In this document: piece after piece, positions 1-8,261 of the stretch
Numbering within the stretch: the first letter of the stretch is position 1
Layout of the letters: the number at the start of each line of letters is the position of its first letter
Assembly (NCBI GenBank): GCA_030540435.1
Contig: JAUNWG010000011.1
Location: 1 to 35,972, forward strand
Length of the DNA stretch: 35,972 nucleotides
Reading direction: 5' to 3'
Source: Eubacteriales bacterium
Lineage (GTDB): Bacteria > Bacillota > Clostridia > Oscillospirales > Butyricicoccaceae
Translations under genes and position numbers: made by a program
The notes under the pieces: model-generated
Database searches by the model: none
The model's input: only the letters and a program-made list of their open reading frames with translations
What the model was told of the DNA's origin: nothing

Positions 1-1
1 C

Positions 2-301
2 CAGATTGCACATATCATATTCATTGCGGTAGCAAAGACTGTACTATCATTGGAAGATATTCAGATCATGCTTCGGCTGCAGGAGCAGACTTACAGCCAT
101 CAGGCAGCTTATGAGTATTTTTGTCAGGAGTTTCAGAACATATTGCAGTATGTATTTGGGACTAAATCCACACTGGAGCCAATTGGTTCGGATGAAACCG
201 GTGAAAAGCTGTTGCTGCGAAATACGATTTTTTCGGTCGCATATAAAATCTATCTGGATAAATGCTTTGATTATTTAAAAAACAAGGATAAATTGAGTTG
301 A
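2..301 (+). CDS. C-terminal end of an unknown protein (5' truncated)
   Basis: The frame is open from base 2 to a TGA at 299-301, so the gene starts upstream of the window. About 99 residues are visible. A TTG at 50 could act as a start, but it has no convincing ribosome binding site and the frame is open before it, so a truncated gene is more likely. The visible part looks helical and rich in aromatic and charged residues, and ends in a lysine-rich tail (KNKDKLS). I recognise no family. A terminator follows 29 bases after the stop, so this is the last gene of its transcript. Confidence 0.6.
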   Translation, partial: QIAHIIFIAVAKTVLSLEDIQIMLRLQEQTYSHQAAYEYFCQEFQNILQYVFGTKSTLEPIGSDETGEKLLLRNTIFSVAYKIYLDKCFDYLKNKDKLS

Positions 302-329
302 CCACAGAGCGAAACAAATCGTTTCATTC

Positions 330-360
330 ATCACGCTGCATTCGGTGCGGCGTGATTTTC
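330..360 (+). terminator. Rho-independent terminator after the truncated first gene
   Basis: Arms ATCACGC (330-336) and GCGTGAT (350-356) pair perfectly. An inner GCA/TGC closes a TTCGG loop, and the stem is followed by TTTTC. It separates the first gene from the glycosyltransferase promoter at 408. Confidence 0.8.
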
Positions 361-407
361 ATATATAAGCAAACACGACAGCTGGAAATCTCTTGGCGGA
401 TCATTCG

Positions 408-436
408 TTGACTTTATGTGTGTAGGGTGTTATCAT
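408..436 (+). promoter_or_regulatory. Promoter of the glycosyltransferase-MarR gene
   Basis: The -35 box TTGACT (408-413) and the -10 box TATCAT (431-436) are 17 bases apart, with an extended TG at 428-429. The start codon lies 77 bases after the -10 box. A GTAATTAC palindrome at 471-478 sits in the leader and could be an operator. Confidence 0.7.
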
Positions 437-470
437 GCTTTTACTTGAGGAATAGATGGGGTGGAAAATT

Positions 471-478
471 GTAATTAC
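471..478. promoter_or_regulatory. Possible operator palindrome in the GT-MarR leader
   Basis: GTAATTAC is a perfect 8-base palindrome, 35 bases after the -10 box and 36 bases before the start codon. MarR proteins usually bind AT-rich palindromes near their own promoter, so autoregulation by the fused domain is conceivable. A site this short can occur by chance. Confidence 0.25.
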
Positions 479-513
479 CATATTTCCCCGGAGAAATTAG
501 GAGTTTAGATAAA

Positions 514-1875
514 ATGTCAAATGATATCGAAAGCAATACATCAGAAAATATGGATAAAATGATGCCTTTCATCAGTATTATTGTTCCTGTATATCAGGCG
601 GAAGCCACGCTGCCGCGTTGTGTAGAGAGTGTTTTGAAACAGGATTTTGAGGATTTTGAGCTGATATTAATTAATGATGGAAGTACGGATTGTTCAGCTG
701 AAATCTGTGACCGCTATAGGAAACAGGATGACAGGGTTCGTGTCGTACAGAAAGAAAATACAGGCGTTTCAGATAGCCGGAATATCGGACTTCGCATGGC
801 AAAGGGAAAATACATCCAATTTCTTGACAGTGATGACTGGCTGGCCCCGGAGGCCTGTCGTTTGCTTTTTAGTGCTGCCGAGAACAATCACTGCGATCTT
901 GTGATCGCAGATTTTTACCGTGTGATCGATGACAGGATCGCGCGAAAGGGCGCGATCAAAAAAGAGGGCCTTTTGGATTGCGATACATTTTCTACGTATT
1001 TGATGGAACGACCTTCTGATTTTTACTACGGTGTATTATGGAACAAGCTGTTCCGCAGGGACTTGATAGAACAATATAAAATATATCTGGATGAAGATAT
1101 TTCCTGGTGCGAAGACATCATCTTCAATCTGGAGTATTTTATTCGTATGGAGACCGTATATGTTTTGCGTGTACCGATATATTACTATGTAAAAAGTAGC
1201 AAGTCACTTTCCAACAGTGGGATTTCGCTTTCCCGTGTGATTCAAACCAAAATGCTGGTATCTGAATATTATAAAGAATTCTGTACACAAACAGCAAAAA
1301 ATGGCAAGTCTGATAAAGTTCCGATGTATCGTTTTTATCTGCGCGGGGCAACGGATGGAAGAATTTCGGGCCATTCGGGCAGGCTGGGAGAAGAAAGAGT
1401 AAGCCTGAATTTGGATATCGCTGCATGTGATGGAATATTTTCTGAGCAATACTTGGAAGAAAAATGCCTGCAACACTGTATGAAAACAGCAGCATACCAG
1501 TCTGACCTGACAACAGATGAGCTGTCGGTATTATTTTGTATCCATCAGTATCCAAAGCTGCGAAGCAGAAAAGAGATCCGCGAATTGACACGACTTTCAA
1601 AACGAAAAACGAAGACGATCCTGCAGAAGCTCAGATTACTTGGGTATATCGACTGGATAGAGGACATAGGAACAGAAGCCGCAAAAGAAAAGCATGATTT
1701 CAATGAGATATACATTTTGCCTGTTGCGGAGCCAATCATTGATATACTGAACTCTGTTGAGCAGAGACAAAAAGAAATCAGGTTTTTGGGGTTTAGCGAG
1801 GAAGAAAAAGAACAGTATGAGACGTATATCATGCGAATGAAACAGAATATTATTCATGCATTGACAGCAGAATAA
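514..1875 (+). CDS. Family 2 glycosyltransferase fused to a MarR-like winged-helix domain
   Basis: The protein has 453 residues. Residues about 19-245 form a GT-A fold family 2 glycosyltransferase: the ISIIVPVYQAE strand, NDGSTD (54-59) for nucleotide-sugar binding, and DSDD (105-108) as the metal-binding DXD-type motif. Such enzymes transfer a sugar from a nucleotide donor to a surface glycan or lipid acceptor at the inner membrane face. Residues about 331-450 look like MarR: LTTDELSVL, a helix-turn-helix with recognition helix near SKRKTKTILQKLRLLGYI (362-379), a wing, then two long C-terminal helices (GFSEEEKEQYETYIMRMKQNI). No membrane segment is evident. The ATG at 514 follows a TTAGGAG site. 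The ORF is continuous, so the fusion is not made by a frameshift. The acceptor is unknown. The C-terminal half could be a non-DNA-binding remnant, but its MarR layout is clear to me. Confidence 0.8.
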   Translation: MSNDIESNTSENMDKMMPFISIIVPVYQAEATLPRCVESVLKQDFEDFELILINDGSTDCSAEICDRYRKQDDRVRVVQKENTGVSDSRNIGLRMAKGKYIQFLDSDDWLAPEACRLLFSAAENNHCDLVIADFYRVIDDRIARKGAIKKEGLLDCDTFSTYLMERPSDFYYGVLWNKLFRRDLIEQYKIYLDEDISWCEDIIFNLEYFIRMETVYVLRVPIYYYVKSSKSLSNSGISLSRVIQTKMLVSEYYKEFCTQTAKNGKSDKVPMYRFYLRGATDGRISGHSGRLGEERVSLNLDIAACDGIFSEQYLEEKCLQHCMKTAAYQSDLTTDELSVLFCIHQYPKLRSRKEIRELTRLSKRKTKTILQKLRLLGYIDWIEDIGTEAAKEKHDFNEIYILPVAEPIIDILNSVEQRQKEIRFLGFSEEEKEQYETYIMRMKQNIIHALTAE

Positions 1876-1998
1876 CATTATTTTGCTTGTTTATTTTATA
1901 TGTCTAAAAATATAAAGCGATAGCCGAAAATATCTATGGTATGTGTGCAACAAGCATAAAAAACATGGGGAAATTTTGTGTAGAACGAGTGTATGTGG

Positions 1999-2027
1999 TT
2001 GCAAGTGGCACTATATTGTGCTAAAAT
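1999..2027 (+). promoter_or_regulatory. Promoter of the aminotransferase gene
   Basis: TTGCAA (1999-2004) and TAAAAT (2022-2027) are 17 bases apart, with an extended TG at 2019-2020. The leader before the ATG at 2085 is about 50 bases. The rest of the gap after 1875 holds no gene that I can see. Confidence 0.7.
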
Positions 2028-2084
2028 CAACTATAAGCGTTTCATTTGACGCTGTATTCGTTATGCATGTTAGGAGAGATTATC

Positions 2085-3275
2085 ATGGAATATAAGATAG
2101 CTGACCATATTGCGGCAATGAAGCCGTCCGCAATTCGTGAAATTTTTAAGGTGCTGGTTGACCCGGAGGTTATTGCGCTTTCTGCAGGCTCCCCGGACTC
2201 CGCTTCGTTCCCGAAGGATGAAATGGCTGCGATCGGCGCTGAAATTTTTGAAAAGCAGACCGCTGTTGCATTGCAGTACGGTACAACAGAAGGCTATCAG
2301 CCGCTGCGCGACTTGACCTTTGATAGAATGAAAACAAAATACAATACCGGTTCGGATGATGATGACCTCATTATCACCACCGGCGGCCAGCAGACCATCA
2401 GCCTGTTTACGCAGTCTATGATTAATCTGGGCGATACCATTATTTGTGAGGAGCCGAGCTTTATCGGTGCACTCAATGCGTTCCGCAGCTTTGGTGCAAA
2501 GCTGAAGGGCGTCCCGATGGACGATGAAGGCATGTGCATGGATAAGCTGGAGGAAGCGCTGCAAACCACAGAAAATGTAAAGTTTATCTATGTGATTCCG
2601 ACCTTCCAGAACCCGACCGGACGTACCATGTCGCTGGAGCGTCGTCGTCAGCTGCTGGAGCTGGCAAAGAAGTATGACGTTTTGATCTTGGAGGACAATC
2701 CGTATTTCGAACTGCGCTATGAGGGTGAACCAGTTGCAACCATCAAGTCTATGGATACCGAAGGTCGTGTTGTATATGCAGGTTCCTATTCCAAGGTTCT
2801 GTCTCCTGGTATGCGTATTGGATACTGCATTGCGAATAAGGACATTATCAATCGCATGGTCGTGTGCAAGCAGGTAAGCGATGTACATACAAACCTGTAT
2901 TTCCAGATGCTGGTTGCGAAATATCTGGAAACCTGCGATATCGATGCGCATATCGCGGACATTTGCAAGCTGAACAAGATCAAGCGTGACGCCATGCTTG
3001 AGGCTTGTGACAAATATATTGATAAGCGCGTTGTGTTTACGCATCCGAATGGCGGCCTGTTTGTCTGGGGCGAGCTGCCGGAAGGCTGTGACAGCTTTAA
3101 GCTGTGCCAGCTGATTACACAGAAGAAGGTTGCTTGTGTACCAGGCAATGCATTTACTGCTGATCCGGATGCCGTGTCCAATGGCTTCCGCATGAACTTC
3201 TCCCTGCCGAGTCTGGAGCAGATCGATACTGCATGCAGCCGTATCGGTGAAGCTGTACAGGAATTTCTCAGATAA
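2085..3275 (+). CDS. PLP-dependent aminotransferase, class I/II (2-aminoadipate/aromatic type)
   Basis: This 396-residue fold-type I aminotransferase resembles the LysN/ARO8-like group, which moves an amino group from an amino acid to a 2-oxo acid in the cytosol. The ALSAGSPD opening, the PTFQNPTG motif (172-179), EDNPY (203-207) and the PLP lysine in AGSYSKVLSPGMRIGY (K237) are all present. The frame opens with a TTG at 2046, but the ATG at 2085 follows AGGAGAG at 2072-2078, and MEYKIADHIA is a natural start, so I use 2085. Its own promoter lies upstream and tagO follows after 31 bases. The substrate cannot be read from sequence; aminoadipate, aromatic or branched-chain amino acids are all possible. 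Confidence 0.88.
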   Translation: MEYKIADHIAAMKPSAIREIFKVLVDPEVIALSAGSPDSASFPKDEMAAIGAEIFEKQTAVALQYGTTEGYQPLRDLTFDRMKTKYNTGSDDDDLIITTGGQQTISLFTQSMINLGDTIICEEPSFIGALNAFRSFGAKLKGVPMDDEGMCMDKLEEALQTTENVKFIYVIPTFQNPTGRTMSLERRRQLLELAKKYDVLILEDNPYFELRYEGEPVATIKSMDTEGRVVYAGSYSKVLSPGMRIGYCIANKDIINRMVVCKQVSDVHTNLYFQMLVAKYLETCDIDAHIADICKLNKIKRDAMLEACDKYIDKRVVFTHPNGGLFVWGELPEGCDSFKLCQLITQKKVACVPGNAFTADPDAVSNGFRMNFSLPSLEQIDTACSRIGEAVQEFLR

Positions 3276-3306
3276 ATGCTGAAAAACACCGTTTTAGAGG
3301 TGCTAT

Positions 3307-4461
3307 ATGGATGAAATATATCAGGTAGTGATTAAAGTTCTTGTGGCGTTTTTTGCAGCTGGCATCCTTTCCTTTCTGCTGACGCCGCCGGTCAAACGCC
3401 TGGCACACCGCATCGGTGCGATTGATGTACCAAAGGACGCGCGCCGTATGCATAAAAAACCGATTCCGCGGCTTGGCGGACTGGCGATTTATCTCGCATT
3501 TATTATTGTCAGCGTTGCGCTGAACAAGTTAACGGTGCAGAATATAACCATTTTGATCGGTTCGGCTATCATTGTAGTGCTTGGCATTTTTGATGACCGC
3601 AATGCGCTGGGCGCAAAGTTTAAGTTCTGTGTCCAACTGATTGCAGCGGCAATTCCTGTTGTGTTTGGCAATTTGCGGATTGAGCTGATTACCAATCCGA
3701 ATTTGCTGAGCGATCACTTGTATTTACAGTTTGGCGTTATGTCCATTCCGATCACGATCATCTGGATCGTTGCCATTACCAATGCCGTCAACCTGATCGA
3801 TGGTCTGGACGGTCTGGCTGTTGGTGTTTCCGCAATTGCCTGCATGACAATGCTCGCAGTTTCGCTGCTGATTAACGAGATTGGCATTGCTGTGATTCTG
3901 GCTGCGCTTGCTGGCGCATGTGTCGGTTTTATGCCGTATAACCTAAATCCGGCAAGTATTTTCATGGGGGATACCGGCTCGACTTTTCTTGGCTATATGC
4001 TGGCGACTCTTTCCATTCAAGGCATGTTCAAGGTATATGCGATTATTTCCTTTGCAGTACCGTTCCTGATTTTGGGACTGCCGATTTTCGATACAGCGTT
4101 TGCATTTCTGCGCCGCATCCTATCAGGACGCAGCCCGTTTTCGCCTGACCGTGGTCACGTCCATCACAGATTGATCGACATGGGCTTTAACCAGAAGCAG
4201 ACAGTTGCGATTTTGTATGCAATTTCTACTGTGCTGGGACTGCTCGCTGTTGTGCTGACGACTTCGGGCGAGCTGCGTGCCATCATCATGGTTGCCGTTG
4301 TTTTGGTCACGCTTATTGTCGGCGGATTTATTTATCTGTCTATGGAACGGCATAAGATGGAGCGGCATGAACAGGAATTGCAGGAAAAGATCCGCGAGCA
4401 CGGCAGTGAAACAGAAAACGAAGAGGGTTCCGAAGGGAATCATAATTGCGGAGGAACTTGA
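3307..4461 (+). CDS. tagO: Undecaprenyl-phosphate GlcNAc-1-phosphate transferase (TagO/WecA type)
   Basis: This 384-residue polytopic membrane protein of the MraY/WecA/TagO family transfers GlcNAc-1-phosphate from UDP-GlcNAc to undecaprenyl phosphate, the first step of teichoic acid or other lipid-linked surface glycan synthesis. Signatures: DVPKDARRMH (40-49), the FDD pair (D96-D97), NLIDGLDGL (162-170), MGDTGS (220-225) and the C-terminal HVHHRL loop (284-289). About ten hydrophobic segments are visible. An AGAGGTG site precedes the ATG. The last 40 residues are a charged cytoplasmic tail. wecB starts 3 bases after the stop, so the two are probably co-translated and work together on UDP-sugar supply and lipid-linked glycan initiation. 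Confidence 0.92.
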   Translation: MDEIYQVVIKVLVAFFAAGILSFLLTPPVKRLAHRIGAIDVPKDARRMHKKPIPRLGGLAIYLAFIIVSVALNKLTVQNITILIGSAIIVVLGIFDDRNALGAKFKFCVQLIAAAIPVVFGNLRIELITNPNLLSDHLYLQFGVMSIPITIIWIVAITNAVNLIDGLDGLAVGVSAIACMTMLAVSLLINEIGIAVILAALAGACVGFMPYNLNPASIFMGDTGSTFLGYMLATLSIQGMFKVYAIISFAVPFLILGLPIFDTAFAFLRRILSGRSPFSPDRGHVHHRLIDMGFNQKQTVAILYAISTVLGLLAVVLTTSGELRAIIMVAVVLVTLIVGGFIYLSMERHKMERHEQELQEKIREHGSETENEEGSEGNHNCGGT

Positions 4462-4464
4462 AAG

Positions 4465-5610
4465 ATGAAATCAATTAAAGTAATGACTGTTTTCGGCACC
4501 CGTCCGGAGGCGATTAAAATGGCGCCGCTGGTGCACGAGCTGGAGCGGACAGAGGGTATCACATCCATCGTCTGCGTGACGGCGCAGCATCGGCAAATGC
4601 TGGATCAGGTCATGGATATCTTCCAGCTGAAGGCGGACTATGATTTGGATATCATGCAGCCAAGACAGACGCTTGCGACTATTACGACCAAGTCTCTGGT
4701 GGGTCTGGACGAAGTATTGGAGCAGGCAAAGCCGGATATCGTTCTGGTGCACGGTGATACTTCGACGACCTTTGCCGGCGCGCTGGCGGCCTTTTATCAT
4801 AAAATACCGGTCGGTCATGTAGAGGCAGGTCTGCGTACATTTGATAAATATTCTCCGTTCCCGGAGGAAATGAACCGCAAAATGACCGGTCAGATTGCAG
4901 AGCTGCATTTTGCGCCGACGGAACGCAACCGCCGTAATCTTGCGGCAGAGGGTATTACAGATGGCGTTATCGTATGCGGCAATACAGTTGTCGATGCGAT
5001 CCATTCGACGGTCAAGCCGGATTATGTATTCCGCGATGAAACGCTGCGCACACTGGATTTTGATAACCGCCGTGTTATTCTGGTGACAGCACACCGCCGT
5101 GAAAATTATGGTGAACCAATGGAAAATATTATGCGTGCACTGCGCCGGCTGGCGGATGCATACGTAGATGTTGATATTGTTTATCCGGTACATCTCAGCC
5201 CGTATGTCCGTGAAACAGCAGACAAATATCTGTCCGATCATGCACGCATTCATCTGATCGAGCCGTTGACGGTTGACGAGATGCATAATCTGATGGGGCG
5301 TTGCTATATGGTCATGACGGATTCCGGAGGACTGCAGGAGGAAGCGCCAAGCCTTGGAAAGCCGGTTCTGGTCCTGCGCCGGGAAACTGAGCGTCCCGAG
5401 GCAATTGAAGCCGGGACGGTTCGTCTGGCAGGTGTCGATGAGGAAACGATCTACTCTATGGCGTGCACGTTGCTGGATGATGACGCAGAATATCAGAAGA
5501 TGGCACATGCAGTTAATCCGTATGGTGATGGACGGACTTCCCGCCGTATTGTTCAGATGATCCGACATCATTTTGGCGTAGCTTCTGCACCGGAGGAATT
5601 CCGGCCTTGA
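4465..5610 (+). CDS. wecB: UDP-N-acetylglucosamine 2-epimerase (non-hydrolysing)
   Basis: This 381-residue cytosolic enzyme (WecB/MnaA) converts UDP-GlcNAc to UDP-ManNAc, a precursor of teichoic acid linkage units and capsules. Family motifs run in order: VFGTRPEAIKMAPL (9-22), HGDTSTTF (96-103), GHVEAGLRT (117-125), PFPEEMNR (131-138), and the C-terminal TDSGGLQEEAPSLGKPVL with RPEAIEAGT. Length is normal. GAGGAACTTGAAAG upstream gives a good ribosome binding site inside the end of tagO. It follows tagO by 3 bases, so both probably feed the same surface polymer. Confidence 0.93.
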   Translation: MKSIKVMTVFGTRPEAIKMAPLVHELERTEGITSIVCVTAQHRQMLDQVMDIFQLKADYDLDIMQPRQTLATITTKSLVGLDEVLEQAKPDIVLVHGDTSTTFAGALAAFYHKIPVGHVEAGLRTFDKYSPFPEEMNRKMTGQIAELHFAPTERNRRNLAAEGITDGVIVCGNTVVDAIHSTVKPDYVFRDETLRTLDFDNRRVILVTAHRRENYGEPMENIMRALRRLADAYVDVDIVYPVHLSPYVRETADKYLSDHARIHLIEPLTVDEMHNLMGRCYMVMTDSGGLQEEAPSLGKPVLVLRRETERPEAIEAGTVRLAGVDEETIYSMACTLLDDDAEYQKMAHAVNPYGDGRTSRRIVQMIRHHFGVASAPEEFRP

Positions 5611-5622
5611 CGAGGAGCATTT

Positions 5623-6432
5623 ATGTCTGAAAAACCAGAAAACAAAAAGAAGCGTGAACAGCCTAAGAAGAGAAAAAAGCTGCGGCTGACACCGCGTCGT
5701 ATTGCATGGATCGTTTTTCTGTGCGTAGTTGTACTTGCAGTAGTTGCTGCCGCTGTATTGCCGGGAAAGAGTACAGGGATCACGCTCCCACAAGGCAGCG
5801 CCGCAGGGCAAGCTGTGGTCACGGAAAAGACCCAATATCATTTGACCAATGCGGATATTACAAAGGAAAATGTCCAGCAGGTCATTGCAAGTCTGGAACG
5901 CCCGGATACGTATTCTGTATCTGTTACCAATACACTATATTGGAATGGCGCATGGAATCAGATCCATGCAGTACAGTATGTGCGTGACGGCGTGTGCCTG
6001 ACAGAATATTATGATGCCAACGGCAATGCCGAGCGGTTTGAAGCGGTAAAGGACGCTGCATACTACGCGTGGCGCCGTGGTGGTACGGTACAGTATTCCG
6101 GCGCAGCTGGAGTGGTTTCTGCAGACGCAGCAGGCATGATCCCGACCTACGAAACAGTCATTGAAGAGGATCCGGCCAATATTACGGAAGCTGGCTTGCG
6201 TACAGTAAACGGGGAATCGTGCATTTATGCAACGGTTTCTAATGCGACCACCGGTTACAGCCTGACCTACTGGGTTTCCACAGTCAGCGGGTTGTTGGTG
6301 CAGGCAGACTATACACGCAGTGGTGAGCTGGTGCGCAGTGTAGTTGTTGACAATGTACAGCAGGTCGAGCCTGCCGCATCATTGTTTGTCATGCCGAATG
6401 GCACATCACTGCTGCCGGAAGAGTCAGAATAA
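5623..6432 (+). CDS. Membrane-anchored extracytoplasmic protein of unknown function
   Basis: This 269-residue protein has a very basic N-terminus (residues 1-27, mostly Lys and Arg), one hydrophobic segment (about 28-46) and no lipobox, which suggests a single-pass protein with its body outside the cell. Residues about 65-265 look like alternating beta strands (TYSVSVTNTLYWNGAWNQ, VVVDNVQQVEP). This recalls LolA/LppX-type lipid-binding folds, but I cannot assign a family. It lies 12 bases after wecB and ends at a terminator, so it is the last gene of the tagO-wecB unit. A role in envelope glycan or lipid handling is inferred only from position. Confidence 0.75.
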   Translation: MSEKPENKKKREQPKKRKKLRLTPRRIAWIVFLCVVVLAVVAAAVLPGKSTGITLPQGSAAGQAVVTEKTQYHLTNADITKENVQQVIASLERPDTYSVSVTNTLYWNGAWNQIHAVQYVRDGVCLTEYYDANGNAERFEAVKDAAYYAWRRGGTVQYSGAAGVVSADAAGMIPTYETVIEEDPANITEAGLRTVNGESCIYATVSNATTGYSLTYWVSTVSGLLVQADYTRSGELVRSVVVDNVQQVEPAASLFVMPNGTSLLPEESE

Positions 6433-6438
6433 AAGAAC

Positions 6439-6472
6439 AAAGGACGGATTGCAGCGATGCGCCGTCCTTTTT
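6439..6472 (+). terminator. Rho-independent terminator after the tagO-wecB unit
   Basis: AAAGGACGG (6439-6447) pairs with CCGTCCTTT (6462-6470) around a 14-base loop and runs into a T tract. It lies seven bases after the upstream stop. The next gene begins 21 bases later, so its transcript arises by read-through or from a promoter I do not see. Confidence 0.85.
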
Positions 6473-6492
6473 AGTGGACGGGAGAAAATAAC

Positions 6493-6915
6493 ATGAATTG
6501 TCGTTGGAGCGCATTTGGCTGCCTGCCGGATGCTGCGAAACAGATCCGCACAGAGATTTTTGTGCGGGAACAGGGTTTTGACGAAGAATTTGATGACATG
6601 GATATGTGCAGCTACCATGCGCTGCTGCAACGCGACGGCAGAGATATTGGTACCGCACGGATCTTTTTTGAAGATGACAGGCAGACTATGCACATTGGAC
6701 GCGTTGCAGTTTTAAAATCCGAACGCGGCAGTGGAAGTGGTTCCATATTGCTGTCTGCTTGTGAGCAAAAAGCAAAACAGCTTGGAGCACAGCGTGTTAT
6801 TTTGGGCGCACAGTGCCGGGCGATGAAATTTTATGAACGAAACGGGTTCCGGGCGTTTGGCGAATGCTTTGACGATCAGGGATGCCCGCATCGGATGATG
6901 GAGAAGGAATTATGA
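6493..6915 (+). CDS. GNAT family N-acetyltransferase (ElaA/YjcF-like)
   Basis: This 140-residue single-domain GNAT protein should acetylate an amine using acetyl-CoA in the cytosol; the substrate is unknown. IRTEIFVREQGFDEEFDDMD (residues 18-37) is typical of the YjcF/ElaA subgroup. The acetyl-CoA loop falls in RVAVLKSERGSGSGSILL, and NGFRAFGECFDDQGCPHRMM is the usual C-terminal strand pair. A GGGAGA site lies 8 bases before the ATG. Its stop overlaps the start of the next gene (ATGA), which points to coupled translation. Confidence 0.82.
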   Translation: MNCRWSAFGCLPDAAKQIRTEIFVREQGFDEEFDDMDMCSYHALLQRDGRDIGTARIFFEDDRQTMHIGRVAVLKSERGSGSGSILLSACEQKAKQLGAQRVILGAQCRAMKFYERNGFRAFGECFDDQGCPHRMMEKEL

Positions 6916-8168
6916 ATTACTTGGATATTTCACCAGAGGTACGTCAGCTTGGGCAGGAGGCGGAGCAGGCGATCCGTCCGCTGTTTGAGCGTATTGAAGC
7001 GATCAGTGAACGGAATACAGAAAAAGTTTTGGCAGCATTTTCAAAAAATCGCGTTGCGGAAGCAATGTTTGCCGGTACAACAGGCTATGGCTATGATGAT
7101 CAGGGCCGCGAAACACTGGATAAGATTTACGCAGATATTTTTGGGACAGAGGCTGCGCTGGTGCGCATTGGCTTTGTAAATGGCACCCATGCGCTGTGCT
7201 GTGCGATGTATTCTGCGGTAAAGACCGGGGATGTTGTCCTGTCGGTCACAGGTCCGGCATATGACACGCTGATGAACACGATCACTGGTGATATGGCTGG
7301 CAGCATGAAGCAGTATGGGATCGGCTATCGTCAGGTCGAAATGAAGGATGGTTTGCCCGATCTGCCTGCGATTGCGCAAGCCGCAGCTGCATCCGATATC
7401 AAGCTGGTATTTATCCAGCGCAGCAAGGGCTATGCGGTGCGGGAGTCGCTGTCCTGCGAACAGATCGGCGCTGTTTGTGATACCGTACACAAAGTCAATC
7501 CAAACGCCGTCATTATGGTTGATAACTGCTACGGCGAATTTGTTGAGGAGCTGGAGCCGACACAGGTTGGTGCAGATATCATCGCAGGCTCTTTGATTAA
7601 AAATCCGGGAGGTGGACTTGCGCCAACAGGTGGATATATTGCAGGCCGTAAGGATCTTGTTGAAAATGCCTCCTATCGCTTGACTGCGCCGGGAATTGGC
7701 GGCGAATGTGGCTGTACGATGGGGCAGAGCCGTTTGTTATATCAGGGACTGTTTCTTGCGCCGCACACCACAGCACAGGCACTGAAAACAGCAATTTTCT
7801 GCGCAAAGGTTATGCAGATGATGGGCTTTGAAGTGCATCCGCTGCCGGAAGATGTCCGTCACGATATCATCCAAACCATTGCCTTTGGCGCACCGGAGCC
7901 TCTGTGCCGTTTCTGTGAGGGAATTCAGGCAGGTGCGCCGGTCGATTCCTTTGTCACACCGGTTCCATGGGACATGCCAGGCTATGATGATCCAGTCATC
8001 ATGGCGGCAGGGGCGTTCGTACAGGGAGCCTCTATTGAACTGTCGGCAGATGCACCGATGCGTGAACCGTATGTGTGCTATATGCAGGGCGGTTTGACGT
8101 ACCCATCCGGCAAGGCAGGCATCCTCCTCGCTGCGGATCGTATTCGCAAGGCAGGATATGGAAAGTGA
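6912..8168 (+). CDS. Methionine gamma-lyase family PLP protein (YnbB-like)
   Basis: This 418-residue protein belongs to the fold-type I PLP family often named methionine gamma-lyase family or, historically, aluminium resistance protein. Features: AGTTGYGYDDQGRETLD, RIGFVNGTHAL, FIQRSKGYAVRESL (168-180), VDNCYGEF (203-210) and the PLP lysine in SLIKNPGGG (K230). It is expected to act on sulfur amino acids in the cytosol, but family members are poorly characterised. The frame is open from 6882, but the ATG at 6912 follows GAGAAGGAA and overlaps the GNAT stop by 4 bases, so I use 6912. The GNAT partner may modify a related amine; that is inference. Confidence 0.87.
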   Translation: MNYLDISPEVRQLGQEAEQAIRPLFERIEAISERNTEKVLAAFSKNRVAEAMFAGTTGYGYDDQGRETLDKIYADIFGTEAALVRIGFVNGTHALCCAMYSAVKTGDVVLSVTGPAYDTLMNTITGDMAGSMKQYGIGYRQVEMKDGLPDLPAIAQAAAASDIKLVFIQRSKGYAVRESLSCEQIGAVCDTVHKVNPNAVIMVDNCYGEFVEELEPTQVGADIIAGSLIKNPGGGLAPTGGYIAGRKDLVENASYRLTAPGIGGECGCTMGQSRLLYQGLFLAPHTTAQALKTAIFCAKVMQMMGFEVHPLPEDVRHDIIQTIAFGAPEPLCRFCEGIQAGAPVDSFVTPVPWDMPGYDDPVIMAAGAFVQGASIELSADAPMREPYVCYMQGGLTYPSGKAGILLAADRIRKAGYGK

Positions 8169-8200
8169 TCACTTTTCTCATCCGCAAACGGCGGAATTTC

Positions 8201-8229
8201 TTGTGATATTGTGCCAGTTGTGGTACACT
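8201..8229 (+). promoter_or_regulatory. Promoter of the ruvCAB operon
   Basis: TTGTGA (8201-8206) and TACACT (8224-8229) are 17 bases apart, with an extended TG at 8221-8222. The ruvC ATG is 32 bases after the -10 box. I saw no LexA-type box next to it. Confidence 0.6.
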
Positions 8230-8261
8230 AATGGTGTAGATTGTAGCAGTGGGAGGTATCT

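Noticed and set aside
1885-1955. GCTTGTT and AACAAGC as a long-loop terminator after the glycosyltransferase gene
   Set aside because: The arms are about 57 bases apart with no T tract after the second arm, so the pairing is probably chance.
2070-3044. A 324-codon open frame on the minus strand
   Set aside because: It mirrors the aminotransferase gene, which has all its PLP motifs; this is a shadow.
4471-5841. A 456-codon open frame on the minus strand
   Set aside because: It is antisense to wecB and the start of the anchored protein gene. No family resemblance or start signal was seen.
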